The translations under genes and the position numbers were made by a program. Under the pieces are notes generated by a model, which was given only the letters and a program-made list of their open reading frames with translations, made no database searches and was not told where the DNA came from. DNA of 64,000 nucleotides from Acephala macrosclerotiorum (taxonomy: Eukaryota; Ascomycota; Leotiomycetes; Helotiales; Mollisiaceae): contig MU119253.1 in the NCBI GenBank assembly GCA_014904845.1, positions 124,001 to 188,000 of the forward strand, written 5' to 3'. Positions 10,971 through 21,386 of the stretch are shown here, one piece after another; position 1 is the stretch's first letter; the number at the start of each line of letters is the position of its first letter.

Positions 10971-11905
10971 ATGGAACCTCTTCAGAAGGAGAAGCGTACT
11001 GGTGTGGCATGTGAAGAGTGCAGAAAGAGGAAGAAGGTATGATCCAGTATTCCTCTAGTATCTCACGGAATATTGACGAACGCAATGGTGCCAGTGCGAT
11101 GGCTTCCTTCCGGCATGTACATGGTGTACTGCTTCCCAGAAAGACGGCCTGTATGCTGGCGCAGTTGACTCGCAAGTGAGGATGCCAAGCACGTGATCAT
11201 GCATTTCAAACGACTGCTAACCTCCTCTACAGGCGTAAGGAGTTCGATGCTGAGTACCTGTCTGTCTTGGAAGAGCAAGTCTCTACACTTCGTGCTCAGG
11301 TAGAGGATCTTAAACGCACACAGAATGTGTTACCACCAGAGTCCGAAGTGCCACCGTCGATGACCACAAATGCATCAGATGTATCTCCTCTAAAGCTGCC
11401 ATTCAAGTAATTCAACCAGCTGATAAGGGACATCTGACGCCGGCTCTAGATCAAGATTCGCAACAAACCAATCCAGTGACAGAGCTGCCACTCTCTTCAT
11501 CTGCTATCGACGACCTCTCTGCACTGGTCTGGAGAATGAATATTCGTGAGAAAGGAAAGCCGACTTTCATCGGACCTTCCGGCAATTTCTGCATCCCTTC
11601 CTCTGCAGATGGACTGGCAAATCGTTCTGGCGCACATCGAGTGCCCCGGTTGGACCTTGGACATCCAATACCCGACGTCTGTTATGAACTGGCCATCAAA
11701 AGTAGGCTTTGCAGCCTATTCTTCAGTCAACTCAATCCTATCCATCAATTTCTTTCTCCTTCCATTAAGTTGGCCCCAGATCTTTATCCTTTCGATGATT
11801 TGAGTTGGACAATATTGCATAGTGCAATCTTTGCTGCTGGTGCCCTGTTCTCGACTATGGAAGAAGATCGCGACGCAGGCAAAGAGTTTGAATCGTGCAA
11901 ATCGG
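10971..11905 (+). pseudogene. Zn2Cys6 transcription factor, decayed and 3'-truncated
   Basis: Exon 1 (10971-11036) and exon 2 (11095-11175) encode RTGVACEECRKRKK, then CDGFLPACTWC, a Zn2Cys6 DNA-binding cluster. The expected sixth cysteine is a glycine (KDGLY where KDCLY is expected; TGC to GGC). After an intron ending at 11232 the linker RKEFDAEYLSVLEEQV reads correctly only if the frame shifts by one base, and the join near 11407/11450 is also out of phase. The frame then resumes as the regulatory domain (DDLSALVWRMNI, GPSGNFC, HQFL, LHSAIFAAGALF) and stops matching after KEFES near 11900. There it meets the tail of an opposite-strand gene. A lost zinc ligand, two phase breaks and a missing C-terminal half make this a pseudogene. 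Confidence 0.7.
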
Positions 11906-12280
11906 CTTATGGCCCGGCATCCACTTTTCAAACCCCCTCTTCATAGCCACCAACGCCTCATTATTCAGCGGGACATGATAAGAGTTCACTCTAAAGACTT
12001 GGCTCCAACCTTTTCCGCCTGCATCTTTGAGGTTGAGATCTACGTTGCTGAAGGCTTGGTCGATTTGGGCGTTGTTTTCTGTGTTGTATACTCCTGACGA
12101 AGGATCCCAGCCACCTGTGTGGGGTTAGTTTGGGTGCAGGAGCAGATGAGGGGAAGAGGGAGAAGTACCTTGGCCGGAACATTCGACGCGGGAACCGACC
12201 CGGACAGCTTGGTTGTAGCTGTGTTTTTGGAGGTTAATTTGTCCTACTCCTTCGTATGCGAAGTACTTTAAGAATGCCAT
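11855..12280 (-). pseudogene. RidA/YjgF-like gene, 3'-truncated
   Basis: Exons 12280-12169 and 12114-11855 (54-bp intron) read as a protein of the fungal RidA-like group, relatives of imine/enamine deaminases. Landmarks: YAYEGVGQ, YNQAVRVGSRVECSGQGGWDP, AQIDQAFSNVDLNLKDAG, GWSQVFRVNSYHVPLNNEAL and KWMPGHKPICT. After that point, near 11905, homology stops and the frame runs 17 codons through what is regulator sequence on the other strand to a stop at 11855-11857. About 25 C-terminal residues of the usual fold are missing. The product might still be made, but the truncated core makes function doubtful. The end coincides with the end of the plus-strand regulator, marking a rearrangement junction. 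Confidence 0.75.
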
Positions 12281-14136
12281 CGTTCTTCTTCCGCGTGGTG
12301 TTGTTGAATTTGAGAAGGAAAGGACCAGCGAGTCTAGTGGATTGTGGGGAATCTGCTATTTTAAAGAGATGAGAGACGATGAGGTTGTTAAATGTGAATG
12401 GCGCGAGAGGTGTGGTATATATACTTTCGAGAGGGAGCTTGAGAGTTTTGGCCTTACAAATACACTACGAAACGAGTAGTGATGCACTTGAAGCTCGACA
12501 ATTATGGCGGAATTATAATCCCGCCAGCTCTACCCCCCAGCGGAACAATGTTTCAGGATAAAGTTACCGACATTCGTCACGTTGGTGAGGGCGAAATTGG
12601 GAATGCCACGATCTGGGTCTTGGTATTGATTAACTGTACGGTATACATTAAGGGCGCTGTGAAGACCACCCAAGTCGAGCATCAGGATAGAAGGGTCCGA
12701 TCATGTGATAAAGCTTGAACAATTGTTCTTTATTGACAGCAAGACATTCTTGCAATTCGAGGTCGTATTTAATACTAACTTGGTCAATTCACAGGATACT
12801 TTCCAAGTTCACAGACAATTTATGGAAAATTGAAACATCGATCACATGACCCTAAATCATCGACACCACAATCTTTCCTGCAACTTGTCTCACCCTTCTA
12901 TTTTTCTCACACAGCGACAAGCAACCGGATGCATATGTCATTTGCTAAAGGCTTTCCCCATCCTACACTACTCAGGAACCAACGTCTTCTATTGCCGAGA
13001 CGCTCTGACTCAGGAAGAATTCTCTGCCCTAGGTCATGATATCTGTCTCACCATGAACGTCACACTTTTTATCCATCAACCTCGTATTACCGGTTCCATC
13101 CCATTCTTCCCTGTCGCCACAATTTCTGTCATCCAACCTCGACCTCAATCCATCGCCCACCGACCCTCACAGGTGCTCTACAGTGTTCTGAATCTCGCTC
13201 CCAACAACCACCACCATCACACTCAGTGACCTCACTCATCGCCAACATCAACCTCACACCGTCACAATTGTTCATCAACCCTGTCGCCACAATCATCACC
13301 GTCCCCTCTTCATGACCTCTCACAATTAAGAGCCCTCTTCACGTGCAGTCCAATTCGCTTCCTGACAATCAGCTAGCTATCTCCATCCCTGTCGCCACAA
13401 ATTGTCTAGACCTCTCAACCAAACCCTCCTTCCGTAACCTTACAAAGGATTTTTCCGAACATCAGTCCACTTCCGCGAAATCTCTTCCATTTCCTATTTC
13501 CTATTTCTCCCTCCAATTGACCTTCCCTGACACCACTTCTCTTACCTCACTTGTCTTCAGTACAGTACAATCAGTCACATTGACCGAACCCCTCCTTCCA
13601 TCCCTCAGTTCTCAGCCTTAAATTCCGCACTAGGATGAAAGTAGGAATATGTCACCCCACCTTCTTCTGGCCTCGTTCTAGCTTCTCAGTGATAGGACGC
13701 CATGGAAAACTAGTGGAGAAAGTGGGTCTCGCCCCAGCAAGTTATAACAAAGACCCTGTTCCCGTTTTCTTTTGTTTGGAAATCACATCAGATGAGGCCT
13801 GAATAACGTCATTTTTAGCGAATACTTCGACACTTTTTGGCAAGGTACGAGGATTATTGAAGAAGGCTCGATTGTAGCCTTGATAGCCTTGCATATTTGT
13901 ATATCTTCACTCAAGGGAAATTTCAGCCTCGTCGTGGGGATTTGAACGGGGCGAAAATACCAAGCTTGGAGGCGGGAACCAATTCAGCGCCGGGAAGAGA
14001 GGGGTCCAAAGTCAACAAAGAAATCTACTAATTCCTTACGACTCTCCTATTTCCTCCGCCCAAACCATCTGCGACTCTCATCAAGCAACAAATATACAAT
14101 CCAGAGCGACAACACCACCAGCGCCAACCAACGAAA
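12281..14136. other. Intergenic, pyrimidine-rich, no gene recognised
   Basis: Nearly 1.9 kb. A minus-strand stretch at about 12530-12700 is open and reads like real protein (VNQYQDPDRGIPNFALTNV) but I recognise no family. From about 12830 to 13620 the plus strand is strongly C/T-rich with short repeated words; CCCTGTCGCCACAA occurs at 13109, 13279 and 13387. Plus-strand frames there have low-complexity His/Pro composition and are not supported as genes. Confidence 0.45.
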
Positions 14137-14490
14137 ATGTTTTTCAAAAAACTTCGCTCAAAATCCTCCTCTAAAAGCACCCGCGAAAAATCATTAATGT
14201 CGCGAATAACATCGCACACGACATCTTCTCCCTCCCACAACTCGCCTTCGCACAACGAGAAGATTCCCCAGGTCACAATTTCATCGCCCACTTCGGCAGA
14301 GTTCAGTAAGAAAGGGAAGGAGAGGGAAGGCGAAGAAAAGCTAGAAGATGAGGAAGAACAGGCTGCGAGGGAATTTCAGGAGTTTCTCGCGAAAGCGAAA
14401 CAGGATGCGGAGCGGAAGGAGAGGGAGACGGCGAGGAGTATACTGAGGGCTAGGGAGACGAATTTGAGTCCTTGGGCGGGGAGGATGTGA
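14137..14490 (+). CDS. Small conserved fungal protein, function unknown
   Basis: A single exon of 117 residues. The N-terminus is basic and Ser-rich (MFFKKLRSKSSSKST), the middle is a Ser/Thr/Pro stretch, and the second half is a highly charged predicted helix or coiled coil (EEKLEDEEEQAAREFQEFLA, then RKERETARSILRARETNLSP) ending WAGRM. The upstream 100 bp looks like a normal fungal leader and the ATG is in good context (CGAAAATG). No signal peptide or membrane segment. I believe similar short proteins with the RARETNLSPWAGRM ending occur in other filamentous ascomycetes, but I cannot name a domain. Confidence 0.7.
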   Translation: MFFKKLRSKSSSKSTREKSLMSRITSHTTSSPSHNSPSHNEKIPQVTISSPTSAEFSKKGKEREGEEKLEDEEEQAAREFQEFLAKAKQDAERKERETARSILRARETNLSPWAGRM

Positions 14491-14695
14491 GGACACAGAG
14501 AGCACGAGGAAGGTGGTGGGATGTGTGCAAGAGCGCAGTGGCAGAGTCAAGCAGATGTGGCAGATGGCAGAATGAGAGCGATGGGCAATTGAGAAGGTGA
14601 TGAGCTAGAAAGCCGAGAAGGGGATATCAGGTAGGACTCCCTTCCTTCTACAAAGCCTCCCCTCACTGACGTTTGGAAGCTCCACCAGTCTGCAA

Positions 14696-14983
14696 ATGCG
14701 ACGAAACCTCAGCCTTCCACAGTCGAGCACACTGGACGATGCCGTACAACCTTCTGACGAAAGCTGGGACTTCTCGCCGCGAATACAACCACAACATAAG
14801 ACGAAAGAAAGACCAATTGCTTTCGCACATCCAAACACATGGGACGAAGAGCAGAGGAGGAGAGAGCACAATACGAATCAACTTCGGAGGAAAACAACTC
14901 TGCTTGGACGACGAAACTGGGTACAAGCACCTGGTCCACAGTACACCACACCTGTGGTCGGAGAATCGCGGGGTGCTTCATGA
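14696..14983 (+). CDS. Possible small hypothetical protein
   Basis: A 95-residue frame starting MRRNLSLPQSSTLDDAVQ, rich in Arg, Gln and Pro, with the stretch TTLLGRRNWVQAPGPQYTTP near the end. It follows the preceding small gene by 200 bp on the same strand. Composition is plausible for a real protein, but a longer overlapping frame exists and no homologue is recalled. It could be a separate gene or a downstream exon. Confidence 0.35.
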   Translation: MRRNLSLPQSSTLDDAVQPSDESWDFSPRIQPQHKTKERPIAFAHPNTWDEEQRRREHNTNQLRRKTTLLGRRNWVQAPGPQYTTPVVGESRGAS

Positions 14984-15468
14984 CTTCACGACTTTCATTT
15001 TTCAGCGAACGATGCTTTTGCAATTGGCGGGCGTTCTTTATGCGTTTGCTTCGATACCCAAGTCTGTCTCCTGTTTTCTGTTTTCTGTTTCGGTCGGCGT
15101 TGAAATGTCAAATGTCAACTTTCAAATTCATTACAGTATAATGAAATCCAACCGAACCATTTCTCACATCAGCGTTCTGCTCGTGGTCGTCGACCTCGCA
15201 GTCGGTACCACAGTTGTACCACTCATTCTCCCAACGGTCCAATCTGGTACGGGAGATAGAGAAACGGCGAAATACACCCTCTCATCAACATTGCGACACC
15301 CCAGGATAACAATTCACGAGCAACAGATGCAAGAGCCCAAAGTCAACATATGAACAACATTTTCTCTCTACAATTCCAATTCCGTCCACTACCTGCTCCT
15401 TCACAACATGCCTACCACTCCCCTCACCTAATCACCAATACTACTCTCCCCGCCTGCAAACCTCTCAC
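14984..15468. other. Intergenic, no gene recognised
   Basis: About 0.5 kb between plus-strand small ORFs and the minus-strand secreted-protein pseudogene. No supported coding sequence. Confidence 0.4.
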
Positions 15469-16329
15469 TCAAAACCTGCGTGCCAAGAACCTCGCCACTC
15501 CCCCCAGCAACCCACACAAAGACACAACACTCAGTCCCCTAAAAGGCTCATAGACAAACTCCAACTGCTGCGCCGGTCTCCCATCAATCGTCGTCGTAAC
15601 ATTCTCTCCATTGAATGTCATATCCTTCAAAAAATTTCCCACCACAACGCTTCGTTGCACATCTCCATCATTGTTTAGGTATTAGTCTATAATATCGCCG
15701 TTCTGGGCGAGGAGACGATTCTTATGCGTGTTGCCAGAATAATCGTTGGTAGAAAAGAGGATATTATGCACGATATCATACGAGAGTGGCACATTACGCT
15801 TCGTATTAGTAGTAGCTCCAGTCAACGCACTGACAATCGTATTTGTAACATTCGTCAAATCCTGACCCAGCGTCGCAAGAACCGGGTTCAGATCAAGCGA
15901 ATGCAAGATATCGTCAATCATCAACACCAAATTCTCCAGACGGGCTTCGAGGAGGACTTTCGCGGTGACGTTTTGGATGGTGAGGGAGACGCGGTCGATG
16001 GAGAGGTCGACGCCAGCGTTGAACTTCAGCAGGTTCAGGACTTGGGCGTCGAGGTTGATTTTCGCCGTTAGGTGGGCGACGAGGATGCCGATTTCGCCGA
16101 TGTGCACTGAGGCGTTGAGATACACGTCTGGTGGTTGGTATGTGGTTGAGACGTTCGCGGGGGTATCTAAGGTGTCGTAGGTGGTGTCTACTGGATCGCC
16201 GGTGAGGGTGAGGTTGTATCCTGTGTAGCCGGTTGAATTGGATACTGATATTGTGGATTGGGCTTCGATGATGCCGAAGAGGGGGAAGAGAGAGAGAATG
16301 AGCGTTGTGTAGTTGATGAACGAAAGCAT
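15469..16329 (-). pseudogene. Secreted protein paralogue, nonsense-interrupted and intronless
   Basis: A frame starting at 16329 has a clear signal peptide (MLSFINYTTLILSLFPLFG, cleavage near EA/QS) and then the same core as the intact gene at 17768: PPDVYLNASVHIGEI, KINLDAQVLNL, NAGVDLSIDRVSLTIQNV and HSLDLNPVLATL. It meets a TAA at 15682-15684, yet the same frame continues beyond it (VVVGNFLKDMTFNGENV), matching IVGNYLQNMTFTGV of the paralogue, to a stop at 15469. The single nonsense codon therefore separates 215 codons from a real 3' end. Two of the paralogue's introns are absent here without a gap. The family is of unknown function, probably cell wall or surface; Asn-X-Ser/Thr sites are frequent. 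Confidence 0.7.
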
Positions 16330-16701
16330 CTTCGCGGTGTGAGGCTGTACTGCTTGGGGAGAAAGAGAGACAGGCAGACACGAGCTTCAGTCAAGAAACC
16401 GAACTGGAAACAAGTGATGAACAACAACAAAAAAAAAAAAAAAAAAAAGCGAAGTAAGCCAAGAGAGGGACGAACGGAGTCCAGATAGGGCTCGGCAGTC
16501 AGTAGATAGCACGAATTTCTCCGATATCTATCCTATACCAAAAACCTTGGAACCTTCTCTATACCAATTCATCCTCATAAAACAACCCACTAACCTACAT
16601 TCTTCATCCATATCATCTCAATATCACCTAAATTCGTAACCTACGTCAACGGCGTCAGCATTCAATATCCTTGACATCTGAAAATGATTACACAAACCCT
16701 C
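16330..16701. other. Upstream region with poly-A tract
   Basis: Includes an uninterrupted run of about 18 A (about 16431-16448, plus strand) just upstream of the minus-strand gene, so a T-tract in its promoter orientation. No gene is seen. Confidence 0.5.
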
Positions 16702-16949
16702 CGAGGCTGATTAAATTTATGACCGGGAAACGCGAATTTTGGATTTTGCGACATTTTGTGACATAATATCAAAACTATCGACTCGAATACTCTCAAAAGG
16801 CAGACAATTCTAGTTTATATTCGGAAGACTTTAAATACAGACTTATATCCGGTTTTATAAACAACTTATTGAGAAATAATTGATTTAATCGCAAAAATTA
16901 TCTCGCTTAATTTGAGCTCGTTTCCCGGTCATAAATTTAATCAGCCTCG
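16702..16949. mobile_element. 248-bp MITE-like element with perfect 31-bp TIRs
   Basis: CGAGGCTGATTAAATTTATG and the next 11 bases at 16702-16732 are exactly repeated in inverted orientation at 16919-16949. The interior of about 186 bp is AT-rich with no coding frame. No convincing target duplication is visible. Perfect inverted repeats suggest a fairly recent or still mobilisable non-autonomous element. It sits in the shared promoter region of the two divergent secreted-protein paralogues. Confidence 0.85.
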
Positions 16950-17767
16950 CTTAACATACCAAAATATAAGTCCTCGTCAGCCAATGAAAGCCCCCTTAAA
17001 CAACAAAGTGCGGGGTAAGCGAGCCCCTGAGCTCACTAACGTAAAGCAAGAAACACCACCACCCTAATTTCACGCATAAATCCCTACCGTTGAACCGTCG
17101 TTTAGTATTTGACAGGGCTCTCCTTTCCCATCATCGCAATCGCATTCACGAATTCTTGCATCGACAAATGAAATGCCGTGCCGGACTGGTCCTCCGGCAC
17201 CATTTATCCACCCTATCAAGATTCCCATCTTTAAAATTCGATGTAGGGAACGATTAATGTTGGATCATGGAGCTAAGAGCTTAATGTGATGATAAACCTG
17301 TTTCCCACCACTTGCAGATAGCTCTGGATCCCTTCATCCTTGAGTATATCGGGATATTTATTGCTTCGCATTGACGGTTTTGGGGATGGCATTTTCGATT
17401 TGACTGGCTGGACATACTTTCCTCGATCCTTTGGCATGGGGATTGCAGGACGCCAATTCGAAAGTGCCATCATCGTGATAGTCAGGGGATGGAGGGGTGG
17501 TCAGAACCCGCATGGAGAGATTTTTTTAATTTCTTTGACATGTTTCCCCTGCAGATTGATGAGAAAGTTGGATAGAGGAGCGTCTTTTCCCTCGTCGCGT
17601 CCAAGTTCAAGGTCGTGTTCTGGCCCAGCGGAACGGTTGCTCTTGAGCTATCTTCTCCTATCGTTCTCCCCACCTCAGTTTTCAACTCACTCGAAAGAGC
17701 TTGAAGACGAGGAAGTCGTTCATTGCCAAAGTCACTCGTTCATTCTTTCGATACCAGATCTTCAATC
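16950..17767. other. Promoter and leader region of the intact secreted-protein gene
   Basis: No gene seen. The last 100 bp are C/T-rich as expected for a fungal 5' UTR. Short frames around 17340-17700 are not supported. Confidence 0.4.
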
Positions 17768-18971
17768 ATGGCACCACTTCGATTTCTCCTCGCCATTCTG
17801 GCCTGCGTCTCTCTCACACCATGTGCCGTCCTCGCACAAAGCAGCAGTGTTTCTCCATCCTCAACCATAGCTTCAGGAACCTCCTCAACTCCCCCAGCGA
17901 CATCAATTCCGTCCACACCAGCCCCGTCCTCATCAGCAAGCTCAGGAACTGCGTCTGGGACCGCGAGCGCTACGACATCCACCTCCGTCCCGACGGCTTC
18001 GAGCAATTATTCGGCTGCTCCGGATGTTTTGCTCAATGTCCCGCAGTTGAGTGTGGGGAGGATTGAGTTGGATGTTGATAATTTGCAGGCGGATATTAAT
18101 TTAAATGCTCAGGTTGCGAATCTTGTAGGTCTCTATTCAAAAAATTTCCCTCTCTTCTATTCCATTGAGCTGTTCCGCTGCAAGATATACAGGACTAGAG
18201 AACTGACGAAATGTTTCAGGTAACGATCAATGCCGGAGTCCAAGTTTCTGTGCAGAAGATTAATATCACGATTAGTGATGTGGAAGCACAATTAGAGCTG
18301 ATTGTCAGATTGGGACATTTGGTGGATATTGTGCAGAGAGTGTTTGAGAGTTTAGATTTGAATCCATTGTTAATTACTGCGTTGAATGATGTTACTTCTA
18401 TTGTAAGCTCTCTAGTTTCTCTCTCAACATTCATGGGATATCCCGTTGGGAAACCTAGTCGAGACTAGAAACACTGGAAACGGCCAGAACTAACAGCAAA
18501 AAATAGGTCGATACCGTAGTTGGAGCAGTAGACGGCCTTCTGGGCAGCATCACCCAAGGCGGCACAGTCCTCAATTTCCTCGTCGATTCTCTTGGAAACA
18601 TCGTGCAATCCGTCACCAACACGGCCGGCGAAGCAGTCGACACCATCGTCGGGAACTACCTCCAAAATATGACTTTCACAGGCGTAACGCAGAATCTAGG
18701 CAATGGATTGACGCAGAAACAATATAGTTATGAGCTGTTGAATGCGTTAGTTAATATTGTGTTCAATACTTTGGGACAGGTAAGCTATGGGTTTTCTCCT
18801 TGTTTTGCACCGGATACTGATGAGTTGCAGATTGTGGGCCAACCGAGTGTGGTTAGGCAGACGGCTACGAGCACAACAGCTGGAGCGACGAGTACAGGAG
18901 CAGCGGGGGCAACGAGTACGAGTGCAGCGCCTGTGACGACTGTGGCACCGAGTAGTACCAGGACCGTGTGA
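17768..18971 (+). CDS. Secreted Ser/Thr-rich surface protein, function unknown
   Basis: Exons 17768-18124, 18220-18402, 18507-18779 and 18831-18971 give 317 residues; all three introns (95, 104, 51 bp) are phase 0. It begins with a signal peptide (MAPLRFLLAILACVSLTPC, cleaved near LA/QS), then a Ser/Thr/Pro-rich stretch likely O-glycosylated, then a core with alternating hydrophobic pattern (LLNVPQLSVGRIELDV, ADINLNAQVANL, NAGVQVSVQKINITISDV, SLDLNPLL). After IVGNYLQNMTFTGV it ends in a Ser/Thr/Ala-rich tail (TSTTAGATSTGAAG). The tail lacks a hydrophobic C-terminal GPI signal, so the protein is probably released or wall-trapped. It is the intact partner of the pseudogene at 15469-16329, transcribed divergently. 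Confidence 0.85.
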
Positions 18972-19464
18972 GTTTGCTGAGAAGTATGAACGGAATATAA
19001 TCTGTTGAGTGCACGAAACGATGTTTACTAGATGCACTGTGATTGGTTTTCAGCGTCTAATGCGCTATTCCAGAAGCCAAATAGCCTTGGATGGAAGACT
19101 CAATCCTGCGTTCCAACCTCGCTTGTCAGCTAAAAGGGGAACACTTGATCGAAATCCAGCCGCTGCACCAAGTGTGACTGAGGAAAAGGCACCTTAATCT
19201 ACTAAATATTGCACCCTTTGTCCATTCCTTGTTTTCGAATCATGCATGCGTGATGCGAGGGATTAAGTTGCATGTATCTCCATCTACACAGCTAGCCCTG
19301 CAGAAGCGGGACACGACCCTACAGCTACGCCAATCGTTCCATTCTCCCAGGTCCGGCAAAGTTAGGTACATTACAAAATCATTGTCATTACTGTTCGACG
19401 TCTATTCGAAGCTACTCTTATGTATCTGCCATCACTAAATATCGAGTCAATTTGGAGATTTATC
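18972..19464. other. Intergenic between convergent genes
   Basis: No gene seen in about 490 bp; downstream regions of the secreted-protein gene and the monooxygenase. Confidence 0.5.
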
Positions 19465-21386
19465 TCAGGCTGGCTTCTTCGCACGCTCCAAGTACTCTTT
19501 CCACGCCACCCCAAGATCTTTCGGGAAGAACACCTCAGTCCAATACCTCCACCAACCTTTCTTCTTATACTCTCTTACTCCCATCTCATCCAACAAACCA
19601 TCCACATAGGCTACTCCATCGAAGGTTGCGAATGTGCCTCTCTCACCATTACTTAGATACCTTCTCTTGCACCAAGCGACCCATTCTGCGATCTTCTTCT
19701 CTTGTCCCTCGATGCTAGGAAGTTTGATGTCGCCATTGAAGTAAGCAACAGCCCACATAGCCTGAGCTTCAGCAGCAAACAGTTTGTTGCCAGCTGTTAT
19801 ATAGTTGAGGAAGAGGATCGAATCATCGTTCAGTGGAGCCATACAATTATACAACCTGTACGGTGTCGTATCAAGTTTTCGATGGAAGTGAGGAGGTGGA
19901 TTTGCCAGAAGGGGGAATCTTTGGCAGATCTTTCTATCGGCTTCGGACATTAGCTTCTCCCACTTTTCGGTGGTTGATGAGGGCTCGTCGGACGGAGTGT
20001 GAGGGAGGTCAAGTGAGACGAGGAGAGAAGGGGAGAAGAATTCGAGTCCCGGTTTCCAGCCTGTCCCACAGAGAAGTGCGTCACATGGGATTTGATTTCC
20101 AGAAATGAGGTGGATGGTTTTGTTGCTTAGGGACTCGATGTCGTCGCGGTAGATAGAGACGTACTCTGCGACGAGGGGCCAGAGATCAGCGTGGTGGCAT
20201 GCTCCACCCGTGCCATTTTGCCAGAAGATGCTTTGAGATGTCAGTGCTTTCATCGCCCGGGCTTGAGTTGGGGAGTCTCTAAAGTTAAGTGACGAGTTGT
20301 GACTTACTCGGTATCATACTCCAAGCTAGCAAAGCCTTTAGTACTTTCTCTCCCCTTGTAATCTGCCCTCTTTCTAATCTCCTTATCCAAAGTCTTGAAA
20401 ATGAAACCCACAAGCCAAACCCCGACCCAAGTGCTATGCAGAAACCGTGTCCATAAGTTGCTCGGATTCATAATTGAAGGCTGTAAACTAGTCATAATTC
20501 TCGTCTGAGCCGCTTCAACGGCGTTTCTGTACGGACTCTTCATATCGAGTGGAGCGAAAAATCCAGGTCCAGTGCCATTTTTGCTGATGACCCATGAGAC
20601 AGTTTTTCCTGCTTTGACAGCTTCGTAGACCATGTCTGCTGAGGATTTGCCTGCCCCGAGAACAGTGATGTTTTGGATATCTTTGCGAGAAATGATGTTC
20701 GACTCCCCGAAGTCTTGAGAATGAATGATCACCTCACCAAAGTCTGCTTTCCCAGGAAATTCCGGCATGTTGGGCAGAGAGTTCTCCCCATTCGCTATCA
20801 TCAATTTCTCTGCAGTGAACACGACGTCCTTGCCATCATCATCCTTGCACGAAATGTTCCATTTCCCATTAAATTTTTCAATGGTCTTCACTTGAACCCC
20901 AAATTTGACTCTATCTCTTAATGGCCTTCCTTGATGAATCTTCTCATCGACATACTTTTCAAGATACTTTGTCGTGTACTTTGCTTTGAAACAATCATTG
21001 CGACAATCTTCTTCTGGCGGTCGTTCCATGGTCATGTCGGAGAACTCGGCGATGCCGTGCGTCCATTGGGTCCAGAATTCGGGGTAGAGTCTTCCTGTTG
21101 GGCATCAGAGAGAGTTTCAGAAAGGAAGGGAGACGGCGGTGGGAAGTGCGAAAAGATGAAATGACTTTTGCTGAAGACTCCGCCGACGCAGTGATCTCGT
21201 TCGAGGAGTGTGAGGTTGCATATTGGGTGTTTCTCGAGGTACCGTTGAGCAGCGATGATACCTGATATGCCTGTGCATTTCGTTAGAAATTTTGACCTTA
21301 TTATCTGCAGTCCAGGAAACTTAGACAGACTCACCTGCTCCCACAATCACGACTTCGAAGCTCGTGCTATCCCGTGGTTCGTCCAT
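19465..21386 (-). CDS. FAD-dependent (FMO-type) monooxygenase
   Basis: Exons 21386-21335, 21270-21166, 21094-20308 and 20230-19465 (introns 64, 71, 77 bp) give 569 residues. It belongs to the flavin monooxygenase family that uses FAD, NADPH and oxygen to oxidise soft nucleophiles or carbonyls. Motifs: the FAD Rossmann loop GAGISG near residue 17 (interrupted by intron 1), the LYPEFWTQW stretch after intron 2, the linker PEFPGKADFGEVIIHSQ, a second Rossmann loop VLGAGKSSAD near residue 195 for NADPH, and CDALLCGTGWKPG. Length is normal and no internal stop appears once spliced. Substrate cannot be predicted. A hydrophobic segment (STWVGVWLVGFIFKTL) may associate with membrane. Confidence 0.9.

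Noticed and set aside
14673..15353. 226-codon plus-strand ORF
   Set aside because: It starts at a non-ATG codon, has no domain, and spans a mix of low-conservation sequence; the shorter frame at 14696 is at least ATG-initiated.
16431..16448. Poly-A run as evidence that the intronless secreted paralogue is a retrocopy
   Set aside because: The tract lies upstream of that minus-strand gene, as a T-run in its own orientation, not at its 3' end, so it is not a retroposition tail.
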